Made by a program: the position numbers and the translations under genes. This document shows, piece after piece, positions 24,121-30,960 of a stretch of DNA of 33,189 nt. The DNA comes from Paracoccaceae bacterium (GTDB taxonomy: Bacteria > Pseudomonadota > Alphaproteobacteria > Rhodobacterales > Rhodobacteraceae), in NCBI GenBank assembly GCA_030148745.1, contig JASBSV010000075.1:1-33189 (forward strand), read 5' to 3'. Position 1 is the stretch's first letter; each line of letters opens with the position of its first letter. The notes under the pieces were generated by a model. That model worked only from the letters and a program-made list of their open reading frames with translations, searched no databases and had not been told where the DNA came from.

Positions 24121-25392
24121 TCAGACCTTGCCCTTCCACGGCACCAGCCATTTCTCGCCCTGCCGCATCAGGATATCTATCCCATAGCCGATGATCCCGA
24201 TCAGGATGATCCCCATGATAACGATATCGGTCAGCTGAAACTTCGAGGCGACCATGATCATCATGCCGACACCCTTTTCAGCGGCGACAAGTTCAGCAGC
24301 CACGACCGTGCCCCAGCCGACGCCCATCGCGACCCGCGCCCCGGTAAAGATCTCGGGCAGGGAGTTGGGCACGATCACATGCCACATCAACTGCCATTTC
24401 GAGGCGCCCAGCGAATAGGCCGCATGGACCTTGGATATAGCAACACCGCTTACCCCGGCGCGCGCCGCGATCGTCATGATCCATAGCGCGGCCAGAAACA
24501 GCAGGATAATTTTGCCCGCCTCGCCGATACCGGCCCAGATGATCACCAGCGGGATCAGGGCCAGCGGTGGCACCGGGCGCATGAATTCGACGATCGGGTC
24601 GAACCAGCCGCGAAACCAGGCCGACAGGCCCATCGCATAGCCCAGCGGGATACCAACAGCCGCGCCTGCAATGAAACCGGCGATCACGCGAAACAGCGAA
24701 TAGCCAAGATGCTCCCACAGGGTCGAATTCTGATAGCCCTGACTGGAAATCTCGAGAAACCGGTTCCAGACCGCTTCGGGCGGCGGAAGCCAGATCGGCT
24801 CCATCTGCCAGCCCTTGGCCGGCTCAAAGTTCAGCGTGCCCTTGGGCGTCATTGCAACGCGGCCCTGAGGGATGAAAACCTCGCCCCCCGGCTGGATCGG
24901 CTGACCGTCAACGGCCACGACCTTGACGCCGTCGGCGCGCCCAAGCTCGTCATTCCGGTCAACCCGGATCAGACCCGAGCGCCATGCCCCGATCACCGCC
25001 ACATCGTTCTTGGCAAAGCCCGGGCCGGGATCGACCACTGGCTTGTCCGCACTCTGGCCAACCTTATGCACCCGCACGGTCACCGTGGCCTGATCGGTCG
25101 CGCCATCGGGCGCCTTGGCGGTATAGGTAAAGGTCGCATCCCCAACGAAAGGGCCGGGCGCATGCAGAAATGACGGCACAATCTTTGAGCCTGTAAAGGC
25201 CCCCCAGATCAGGAAAATGGCAAGGACCGAAATCACGCTGGCCCGCCGGTCGGCGGCAACCGCGCTTTCATCGCCAAATGTCACGGTCTTGAGCGATGTA
25301 AAATCTGCTTTAGCCGCGATGAACTGAGTTGCGAATTTCACCGCGAAAAAGGCGACAACGAAAATCGTCAGATAGATGATGGCAATAATCAT
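24121..25392 (-). CDS. tauC: Taurine ABC transporter permease with extra extracytoplasmic domain
   Basis: TauC forms the membrane channel for taurine uptake. At 423 residues it is ~150 longer than the usual ~275. TM helices lie at ~2-22 and ~51-69. Residues ~80-195 then form a polar segment with a beta-rich, Ig-like part (DATFTYTAKAPDGATDQATVTVRV) and a second beta-like part (GVKVVAVDGQPIQPGGEVFIPQGRVAMTPKGTLNFEP), likely in the periplasm. The ordinary permease core resumes with PIWLPPPEAVWNRFLEI (~199) and contains the coupling loop HAAYSLGASKWQLMWHVIVPNSLPEIFTG (~343-371). ATG overlaps the tauB stop by 4 nt. The inserted domain may dock the binding protein or sense ligand; this is inference. 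Confidence 0.92.
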   Translation of the reverse strand: MIIAIIYLTIFVVAFFAVKFATQFIAAKADFTSLKTVTFGDESAVAADRRASVISVLAIFLIWGAFTGSKIVPSFLHAPGPFVGDATFTYTAKAPDGATDQATVTVRVHKVGQSADKPVVDPGPGFAKNDVAVIGAWRSGLIRVDRNDELGRADGVKVVAVDGQPIQPGGEVFIPQGRVAMTPKGTLNFEPAKGWQMEPIWLPPPEAVWNRFLEISSQGYQNSTLWEHLGYSLFRVIAGFIAGAAVGIPLGYAMGLSAWFRGWFDPIVEFMRPVPPLALIPLVIIWAGIGEAGKIILLFLAALWIMTIAARAGVSGVAISKVHAAYSLGASKWQLMWHVIVPNSLPEIFTGARVAMGVGWGTVVAAELVAAEKGVGMMIMVASKFQLTDIVIMGIILIGIIGYGIDILMRQGEKWLVPWKGKV

Positions 25393-26195
25393 ACCGTCGC
25401 CTCCTCGGTGCGGCCCATGATCTCTTCTTCCATGTCCCAGATCATCGACAGGATCTCCTCGCGGGTTTTGCCATAGCTTGGGTCTTTCTTGACCTCACGC
25501 AGATCCGCGCCCACGCCCATTTCAGCGAACGGCAGGCGATACTCCTTGTGAATGCGCCCCGGACGCGGCGCCATCACCAGCAGCCGTTCCCCCAGCAAAA
25601 GCGCCTCTTCCACCGAGTGGGTGATCAGGATGATCGTCTTGCCGGTCTCTTTCCACAGCTTCAGGACCAAACCCTGCATCTTTTCGCGCGTCAGCGCGTC
25701 CAGCGCGCCCAAAGGCTCGTCCATCAAGATCACATCAGGGTCATTGGCCAGACAGCGGGCAAGCGCAACACGCTGCTGCATCCCGCCCGAAAGCTCATAA
25801 ACCGCCTTTTCCTTGAAATCCTGAAGGCCCACGACATCCAGCAGGTGATCGACCTTTTGTGCGTCCTGCTTTTCGGTGCCCTTCATTTTCGGGCCAAAGG
25901 CAACATTCTCGCGCACGTTCATCCACTCAAACAATGCGCCCTGTTGAAACACCATCCCCCGCTCGGGGCCGGGGCCGGTCACAACATTCCCGTTCAGAAC
26001 CACCTTGCCCTCGGTCGGCGCCAGAAACCCGGCCACGATGTTCAAAAGTGTCGTCTTGCCACAGCCCGAGGGGCCAAGGACACTCATCAATTCGCCCTCG
26101 GCAATGTTCAGCGTCACATTCTTGAGCGCCTGAACCGACGTGCCATTGGGCAGATCGAACCGCATCGAAATGTCATCAATCACAAGGCCAGACAT
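25389..26195 (-). CDS. tauB: Taurine ABC transporter ATP-binding protein
   Basis: TauB powers taurine import. The 268-residue ATPase has Walker A GPSGCGKTT (~42-50), the Q-loop in VFQQGALFEWMNV, signature LSGGMQQRVALAR (~139-151), Walker B VILMDEPLGALD and switch LITHSVEEA, with the nitrate/sulfonate/taurine family pattern. A C-terminal extension of ~35 residues (LREVKKDPSYGKTREEILSMIWDMEEEIMGRTEEATV) is common in this group. GGGGAA lies upstream of the ATG. It is separated from tauA by a 79-nt gap carrying a terminator-like hairpin, and coupled to tauC by ATGA overlap. Confidence 0.93.
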   Translation of the reverse strand: MSGLVIDDISMRFDLPNGTSVQALKNVTLNIAEGELMSVLGPSGCGKTTLLNIVAGFLAPTEGKVVLNGNVVTGPGPERGMVFQQGALFEWMNVRENVAFGPKMKGTEKQDAQKVDHLLDVVGLQDFKEKAVYELSGGMQQRVALARCLANDPDVILMDEPLGALDALTREKMQGLVLKLWKETGKTIILITHSVEEALLLGERLLVMAPRPGRIHKEYRLPFAEMGVGADLREVKKDPSYGKTREEILSMIWDMEEEIMGRTEEATV

Positions 26196-26230
26196 ACCGC
26201 TTCCCCGTTCATTTTCGGTGAGTTGTTCAA

Positions 26231-26257
26231 CAAAAGACGGCCCGGATTACCGGGCCG
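26231..26257 (-). terminator. Terminator-like hairpin between tauA and tauB
   Basis: On the minus strand CGGCCCGG (26257-26250), loop TAAT, CCGGGCCG (26245-26238), then TCTTTTG. A short U run suggests partial termination after tauA, which would favour excess binding protein over TauB and TauC. Confidence 0.7.
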
Positions 26258-26274
26258 CCCTGCCTGATGCTGGA

Positions 26275-27294
26275 TCAGTTCGCCATCATCATCTTTTCGG
26301 CCGCTTTCAGCGGGCCGGTGTTCACGGCGCTGTCATAGTTGGGCCGCGCCTTGTCGATCGAGCCGGCCTTAACAAAGACGTCGGCAACACCTTTCATGAA
26401 GGTCTGCGCGCCGCCGCCCAGCCATTTCTTGGACAATTGCTCTTCCACCGACGGAAAGACGAATGTCGCCATGGTTGCAGCGGTTGCCTCCGGGTCCATG
26501 CCTGAATCCTTGGCAATCACCGGCAGCATCTCATCCTTCATCTTGCCGCTGTTCCATTCGGCGTTTGCCTTGGCGGTCACGCTCAGGAACTTTGCAACAA
26601 GTGCCGAGTTTTCAGCCACAAAAGCGGCCGGAGAGCTGGTCACGTCAAAGACAAGAATGCCCAGGGCCTCTTTCTCGGCACCGGTCAGCAACACGTTGCC
26701 ATGCTCTTTCATGCGGCGCAGCGCACCGCCCCAGCCGCAGGCCATGTCGACCGAACCCTGGCTCAGCGCCGCAGCGCCTTCGGCAGGGGCCATATCAACA
26801 ACCGTCAGCGACGAAACATCGACACCGAAATGGGCCATCTGCCGCAGAAAGCCGTAATGCGCTGCCGTTCCCAGCGGCACGGCGACCTTCTTGCCGGCCA
26901 GCTCGCCGGCGCTGTTCTTGTCGATCTCAAGATCCGAACGCACCACACAGTTGTCGTTGTCCGAATAAGACACCGCCACATCGACGATCTGAAGGTCCTG
27001 CCCGGCCGAGGTCGCGACAACGAAGGGCGGAACACCCTGGCTGACCGAAATCTGCACATCGCCCGATGCCATGGCGGCCGACATCGCGGTGCCGGTATCA
27101 AAGGACACCCAGTTCACCTTGACGCCCATTTCCTTGTCATATTCGCCCTTTACCTTAGCGAACTGAAACGGCATCGGCCATTCCAGGAAATAGCCGACTG
27201 TGATCTCACCATGGCCGGCGGCACTGGCGCTCTGGGCACCGGTCAGCATCACGGCACCGGCAAGGGCACCCAAAAGTTTTGACTTTAGCTTCAT
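26275..27294 (-). CDS. tauA: Taurine-binding periplasmic protein
   Basis: It binds taurine in the periplasm for TauBC. The ATG at 27294 is chosen because GGGAG lies 7 nt upstream and it opens a signal peptide, MKLKSKLLGALAGAVMLTGAQSASA, cut near residue 25-26; the frame stays open further up to 27531 but without start signals. The mature part has the NMT1/SsuA-like fold: ITVGYFLEWPMPFQFAKVKGEYDKEMGVKVNWVSFDTGTAMSAAMASGDVQISVSQGVPPFV, then GKKVAVPLGTAAHYGFLRQM and ACGWGGALRRMKEHG. The 339-residue length fits. Diverges from tpa, so import and degradation can be switched on together. Confidence 0.92.
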   Translation of the reverse strand: MKLKSKLLGALAGAVMLTGAQSASAAGHGEITVGYFLEWPMPFQFAKVKGEYDKEMGVKVNWVSFDTGTAMSAAMASGDVQISVSQGVPPFVVATSAGQDLQIVDVAVSYSDNDNCVVRSDLEIDKNSAGELAGKKVAVPLGTAAHYGFLRQMAHFGVDVSSLTVVDMAPAEGAAALSQGSVDMACGWGGALRRMKEHGNVLLTGAEKEALGILVFDVTSSPAAFVAENSALVAKFLSVTAKANAEWNSGKMKDEMLPVIAKDSGMDPEATAATMATFVFPSVEEQLSKKWLGGGAQTFMKGVADVFVKAGSIDKARPNYDSAVNTGPLKAAEKMMMAN

Positions 27295-27613
27295 TGACAA
27301 TCTCCCGTGTTGTCTGCCGCTATGTTGCGGCTGTTGAGGTCCGCGGCTTTTGATCTTATGTCGCCGTTTTCTTTTGGGCTCACCACATGCGCCTGAACGG
27401 ACTGGATAGCAGGAAAGCACACGATGTTTCATACCGCCAGCCCCAACCGCATATCCTCCCCTGCTCACGTGACCATGGCGATAGCCGCGCCAACCGCCGC
27501 GACCCGGCGCCAGAGTCCGTGCCGATTTCAATTTTAAATTAAGCGCTTAGCGTCGCCGCCCCTGCGCCAATACCGCTGGCTTCACTGGGTCGGGCGGCGC
27601 CCGGCCATGGCAA

Positions 27614-27646
27614 AGTGGTATTATACTATGGTTTCAACTGGCCCTA
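27614..27646 (+). promoter_or_regulatory. Tandem repeat upstream of tpa, candidate TauR site
   Basis: GTGGTATTAT (27614-27623) and CTGGCCCTAT (27637-27646) are direct repeats of a TGGnnnTAT unit, 23 nt apart start to start, ending 100 nt before tpa. The same arrangement occurs upstream of xsc, sharing TGGCCCTAT exactly. MocR regulators usually bind direct repeats about two helical turns apart. Confidence 0.55.
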
Positions 27647-27688
27647 TTGACCTGCCCCACAATTCGGCAAATTTGATCAATACACGAG

Positions 27689-27731
27689 CGCTATGAAATG
27701 ACGCTATGAAACAGCCCGTTCAGCAACGGGC
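27689..27731 (+). promoter_or_regulatory. tpa leader: 13-nt tandem repeat and hairpin
   Basis: CGCTATGAAA occurs at 27689-27698 and 27702-27711 (13-nt period). It creates short upstream frames (MK and MTL) plus one longer out-of-frame ATG at 27706. GCCCGTT (27714-27720), loop CAGC, AACGGGC (27725-27731) then forms a perfect 7-bp hairpin 15 nt before the tpa ATG, where it could affect ribosome access. Confidence 0.5.
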
Positions 27732-27746
27732 CCCAACCACCAGTGG

Positions 27747-29135
27747 ATGCCTCAGATGGACGGAAATCACCCGCAGAATGACCTCAGCGAAATCGTTGCC
27801 GCCGATAAGGCACATGTCTGGCATCACCTGATACAGCATAAGCCGTTCGAGACCGCCGATCCCAAGATCATGGTCGAAGGCAAAGGTATCAGGGTCTGGG
27901 ACCAGAACGGCAAAGAGCATCTCGATGCCGTCTCCGGCGGCGTCTGGACCGTCAATGTCGGCTATGGCCGCGAACGTATCGCCGATGCGGTGCGCGACCA
28001 ATTGGTCAAGATCAACTATTTCGCAGGCTCCGCCGGCTCGATCCCCGGCTCGAAATTCGCCGAACGGCTGATCGAGAAAATGCCGGGTATGAGCCGCGTT
28101 TATTTCTCGAACTCCGGCTCGGAAGCCAACGAAAAAGGCTACAAGATGATCCGCCAGATCGCGCATAAGCGCTATGGCGGCAAAAAGCACAAGATCCTCT
28201 ATCGCGAGCGCGACTATCACGGCACAACGATCACCGCCCTGTCATCAGGCGGGCATGAACAGCGTGGCGCACAATACGGCCCCTTCACGCCGGGCTTTGT
28301 GCCGGTCCCGCACTGCCTTGAATACCGCGCCCAATGGGATGTCGAAAACTACGGGCTGCGCGCCGCCGAGGCGATCGAAGAGGTGATCCTGCGCGAAGGC
28401 CCCGATACCGTCGGCGGCCTGATCCTCGAGCCTGTCACAGCAGGCGGCGGCGTCATCACCCCGCCCGACGGGTATTGGGAAAAGGTGCAAGAGATTTGCG
28501 CCAAATACGACATCCTTCTGATGATTGACGAGGTCGTCTGCGGTCTCGGACGCACCGGAACCTGGTTCGGCTATCAGAACTACGGCATCAAACCCGATAT
28601 CGTGACCATGGCCAAAGGCGTGGCCTCGGGCTATGCCGCGATCAGCTGCACGGTCACCACCGAAGCGGTGTTCGAGATGTTCAAGGACAATGCCGACGAT
28701 CCGCTGAACTACTTCCGCGACATCTCCACCTTCGGCGGCTGCACCGCCGGCCCCGCCGCCGCCCTCGAAAACATGGCGATTATCGAAGAAGAGGGGCTTT
28801 TGGCCAACACTCTGGCCATGGGCGAACGGCTGATGGGCAATCTTCACGCTCTGGCCGACAAACACGCCATCATCGGCGATGTTCGGGGCAAGGGGCTGTT
28901 CTGCGGCGCTGAACTGGTCACCGACCGCAGCACCCGCGAGCCGGTGCACGAAAAACAGACCGGCGCCGTGGTCGCCGACTGCATGGCGCAGGGCGTGGTC
29001 ATCGGCGCAACCAACCGCTCGTTTCCCGGCTTCAACAACACGCTGTGCTTTTCGCCGGCGCTGATCGCCACAACCGACAATATCGACCAGATCACCGATA
29101 CGCTGGACAAGGCCCTGACAAAGGTCTTCGGCTGA
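27747..29135 (+). CDS. tpa: Taurine:pyruvate aminotransferase
   Basis: Tpa transfers the amino group of taurine to pyruvate, giving sulfoacetaldehyde and alanine, in the cytoplasm. The 462-residue protein is a class III PLP aminotransferase: GGVWTVNVGYGRERIADAV and YFSNSGSEANEKGYKM (PLP phosphate region) early on, YRERDYHGTT, then ILEPVTAGGGVITPPDGYW, LMIDEVVCGLGRTG with the Asp that contacts the PLP ring nitrogen, and the Schiff-base lysine at residue 290 in TMAKGVASGY. The ATG at 27747 lacks a good ribosome site; ATG at 27756 in the same frame is an alternative. Identification rests on similarity to the Tpa subfamily plus the tau/xsc neighbourhood. An alanine dehydrogenase to recycle alanine is not in the window. 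Confidence 0.92.
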   Translation: MPQMDGNHPQNDLSEIVAADKAHVWHHLIQHKPFETADPKIMVEGKGIRVWDQNGKEHLDAVSGGVWTVNVGYGRERIADAVRDQLVKINYFAGSAGSIPGSKFAERLIEKMPGMSRVYFSNSGSEANEKGYKMIRQIAHKRYGGKKHKILYRERDYHGTTITALSSGGHEQRGAQYGPFTPGFVPVPHCLEYRAQWDVENYGLRAAEAIEEVILREGPDTVGGLILEPVTAGGGVITPPDGYWEKVQEICAKYDILLMIDEVVCGLGRTGTWFGYQNYGIKPDIVTMAKGVASGYAAISCTVTTEAVFEMFKDNADDPLNYFRDISTFGGCTAGPAAALENMAIIEEEGLLANTLAMGERLMGNLHALADKHAIIGDVRGKGLFCGAELVTDRSTREPVHEKQTGAVVADCMAQGVVIGATNRSFPGFNNTLCFSPALIATTDNIDQITDTLDKALTKVFG

Positions 29136-29145
29136 TCCACCACCC

Positions 29146-29179
29146 GGGGGCAGCGCCCGCCGCCGCCCCCGCCCTTTTT
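29146..29179 (+). terminator. Probable terminator after tpa
   Basis: GGGGGC (29146-29151) pairs with GCCCCC (29165-29170) across a GC-rich 13-nt loop, followed by GCCC and a five-T run (29175-29179). It begins about 10 nt after the tpa stop and would separate tpa from tauR. Confidence 0.6.
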
Positions 29180-29185
29180 CTCCTT

Positions 29186-29204
29186 TGCAAAATACTCCCG
29201 CCGG
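29186..29204 (-). repeat. Intergenic CGGCGGGAGTATTTTGC element
   Basis: On the minus strand the sequence reads CCGGCGGGAGTATTTTGC. A closely similar core is, as I recall, scattered between genes in many Rhodobacterales genomes, often beside terminators. Only one clear copy is present here. Confidence 0.4.
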
Positions 29205-29320
29205 AGGCATCCACCGGCCGGCCCGGGGGCGCGGACGCCATGAATGCCGCGCAATTGCTTTCGTTTCGCGGCAATTAACGATATAGCCAGTTTGAAACCG
29301 GGCTTATCTCCAGCTGCACC

Positions 29321-30793
29321 ATGGCCATATCCGAAGACACCTTCTTTCTTGACCCTTCCGCCGAAGGCACCCTGCAAAAGCAGGTCCAGCAGATCGTCGC
29401 CGAAGGGATCCTCTCGGGCCGGTTCCGCCCGGGCGAGAAAATGCCATCGACCCGCAAACTGGCCCGTCACCTCAATGTCTCGCGCATCACTGTCACGCTG
29501 GCCTATACCGAGCTTCAGGCCGATGATTACCTGTCCTCTCAGGGGCGCTCGGGCTTTTATGTCTCGCAAAACGCGCCGCAGCCGCCAAAGTTCGAGGCCC
29601 GGATCAGCCATGACACCGTCGACTGGTCGCGCGCCTTGGGGCGGCGGTTTTCGCGCCATGCGGCGATGCAAAAGCCGGCCGACTGGCGCAGCTATCGCTA
29701 CCCGTTCATCTATGGTCAGGTCGATGAGACGCTGTTTGACCGCGCCAACTGGCGGCTTTGCGCGCTTCAGGCGCTGGGACAGCGCGATTTCGACACTCTG
29801 ACCGGCGACCATTATGAACGCGACGACGAAAAGCTGATCGAATTCATCGCCCGGCAAAGCCTGCCGCGGCGCGGGATACTGGCCCGCCCCGAGCAGATCC
29901 TGATCACGCTGGGGGCGCAGAACGCGCTCTGGCTGGCCTCGCAGGTGCTTCTGACCCAGCGCCGGACAGCGGCGATCGAGGATCCCTGTTACCCGGGCCT
30001 GCGCGATATTCTCAATCAGTCGCGCTGCCATCTGCATGAAATACCGGTCAGCGACCGGGGCCTTGATCCGCGCAACCTGCCGGCCGATATCGACGCGCTG
30101 TTCTGCACCCCCTCGCATCAGTGCCCCACCACCGCCACCATGCCGCTGGCCCGCCGTCAGGCCCTGCTTGAGCGCGCTGCGCGTGACGATTTTCTGATCA
30201 TCGAGGATGATTACGAGTTCGAGATGTCCTTTCTCAAACCGCCCTCCCCCTCGCTGAAATCGCTCGACCGCAACGGGCGGGTTATCTACGTGGGATCATT
30301 CTCGAAATCGCTCTTTCCGGGGCTGCGGCTTGGCTATCTTGTCGGCTCCGAGCCCTTTATCCGCGAGGCGCGCGCGCTGCGTGCTTCGGTGCTGCGCCAT
30401 CCGCCTGGCCATATGCAGCGCACCGCGGCCTATTTTTTGTCGCTGGGCCATTACGATGCGCTGATCAGGCGTATGGGACGGGCCTATTTCGAGCGTCGTC
30501 AGGTCATGGATCAGGCCTTGCGCGCGCATGGGCTCGCTATCGAAGGCAGCGGCGATTTCGGCGGCTCCAGCTTCTGGATGAAGGCCCCGCCAAAGATAAA
30601 CACCAGCGATCTGGCGGCGCGGCTGCGCGCCAAGGGCGTGCTGATCGAGCCGGGCGCGCCGTTTTTCGGCGAAACGGCCGGGCGGCGGAATTTCTATCGT
30701 CTTGCCTATTCCTCGATCCCCACCGACCGGATCGAGCCGGGGGTTGCGCTGATCGCCGCCGAAATCGCCGCGATGAAAACCCTCAGACCCTGA
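29321..30793 (+). CDS. tauR: TauR, MocR/GntR-family activator of taurine genes
   Basis: TauR is a chimeric regulator: a GntR winged helix fused to an aminotransferase-like PLP domain. Residues ~18-90 show the winged helix (LQKQVQQIVAEGILSGRFRPGEKMPSTRKLARHLNVSRITVTLAYTELQADDYLSSQGRSGFYV). Residues ~125-490 match fold type I aminotransferases, with the PLP lysine at 329 in GSFSKSLFPGLRLGYLVG and IIEDDYEFEMSF upstream. In Rhodobacter capsulatus TauR is known to activate taurine utilisation genes. The gene is intact at 490 residues and sits between tpa and xsc, next to the repeats proposed as its sites. The ATG at 29321 has no strong ribosome site, suggesting low expression. Confidence 0.92.
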   Translation: MAISEDTFFLDPSAEGTLQKQVQQIVAEGILSGRFRPGEKMPSTRKLARHLNVSRITVTLAYTELQADDYLSSQGRSGFYVSQNAPQPPKFEARISHDTVDWSRALGRRFSRHAAMQKPADWRSYRYPFIYGQVDETLFDRANWRLCALQALGQRDFDTLTGDHYERDDEKLIEFIARQSLPRRGILARPEQILITLGAQNALWLASQVLLTQRRTAAIEDPCYPGLRDILNQSRCHLHEIPVSDRGLDPRNLPADIDALFCTPSHQCPTTATMPLARRQALLERAARDDFLIIEDDYEFEMSFLKPPSPSLKSLDRNGRVIYVGSFSKSLFPGLRLGYLVGSEPFIREARALRASVLRHPPGHMQRTAAYFLSLGHYDALIRRMGRAYFERRQVMDQALRAHGLAIEGSGDFGGSSFWMKAPPKINTSDLAARLRAKGVLIEPGAPFFGETAGRRNFYRLAYSSIPTDRIEPGVALIAAEIAAMKTLRP

Positions 30794-30812
30794 GCGGGCG
30801 GCGGGCGGTTAG

Positions 30813-30870
30813 TTGGATTTGAGCGGCCTGAAAGCAACTGGATATAACCAGCGCTTACATTTGGCCCTAT
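30813..30870 (+). promoter_or_regulatory. Repeats upstream of xsc, candidate TauR site
   Basis: CTGGATATAA (30838-30847) and TTGGCCCTAT (30861-30870) are 23 nt apart start to start, the same spacing as upstream of tpa, and end 90 nt before xsc. A further TTGGATTTGA (30813-30822) lies 25 nt upstream. I recall CTGGAC-YTAA-type direct repeats reported for TauR in R. capsulatus, which these resemble. Confidence 0.55.
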
Positions 30871-30960
30871 CATCGCAGCCCCTGCGGGGGTAGTTTGCCC
30901 GCAATCAGGGCCGCTTTTTTCAGGCCCCCTTTTCCTGTCCATCTGCAAGGAACCGCCCCA

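Larger units (their letters stand above)
27295..27746. promoter_or_regulatory. Divergent control region tauA-tpa
   Basis: This 452-nt gap holds no gene I can support. Toward tpa it carries a pair of 10-bp direct repeats (27614-27646), two copies of CGCTATGAAA 13 nt apart, and a hairpin just before the tpa ATG. Near the middle is the palindrome TAAGCGCTTA (27540-27549) in an AT-rich stretch; AGCGCTTA also occurs in the xsc upstream region. Toward tauA the minus strand has CTGGCGGTAT (27440-27431), resembling the tpa repeat unit. Confidence 0.65.

Noticed and set aside
27295-27531. N-terminal extension of TauA
   Set aside because: The signal peptide and GGGAG site place the start at 27294; the extension is basic, Pro/Gly rich and within the regulatory region.
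28844-30118. 424-codon minus-strand frame across the tpa end and tauR
   Set aside because: It overlaps two well-supported genes and the terminator region; no motif or start signal.
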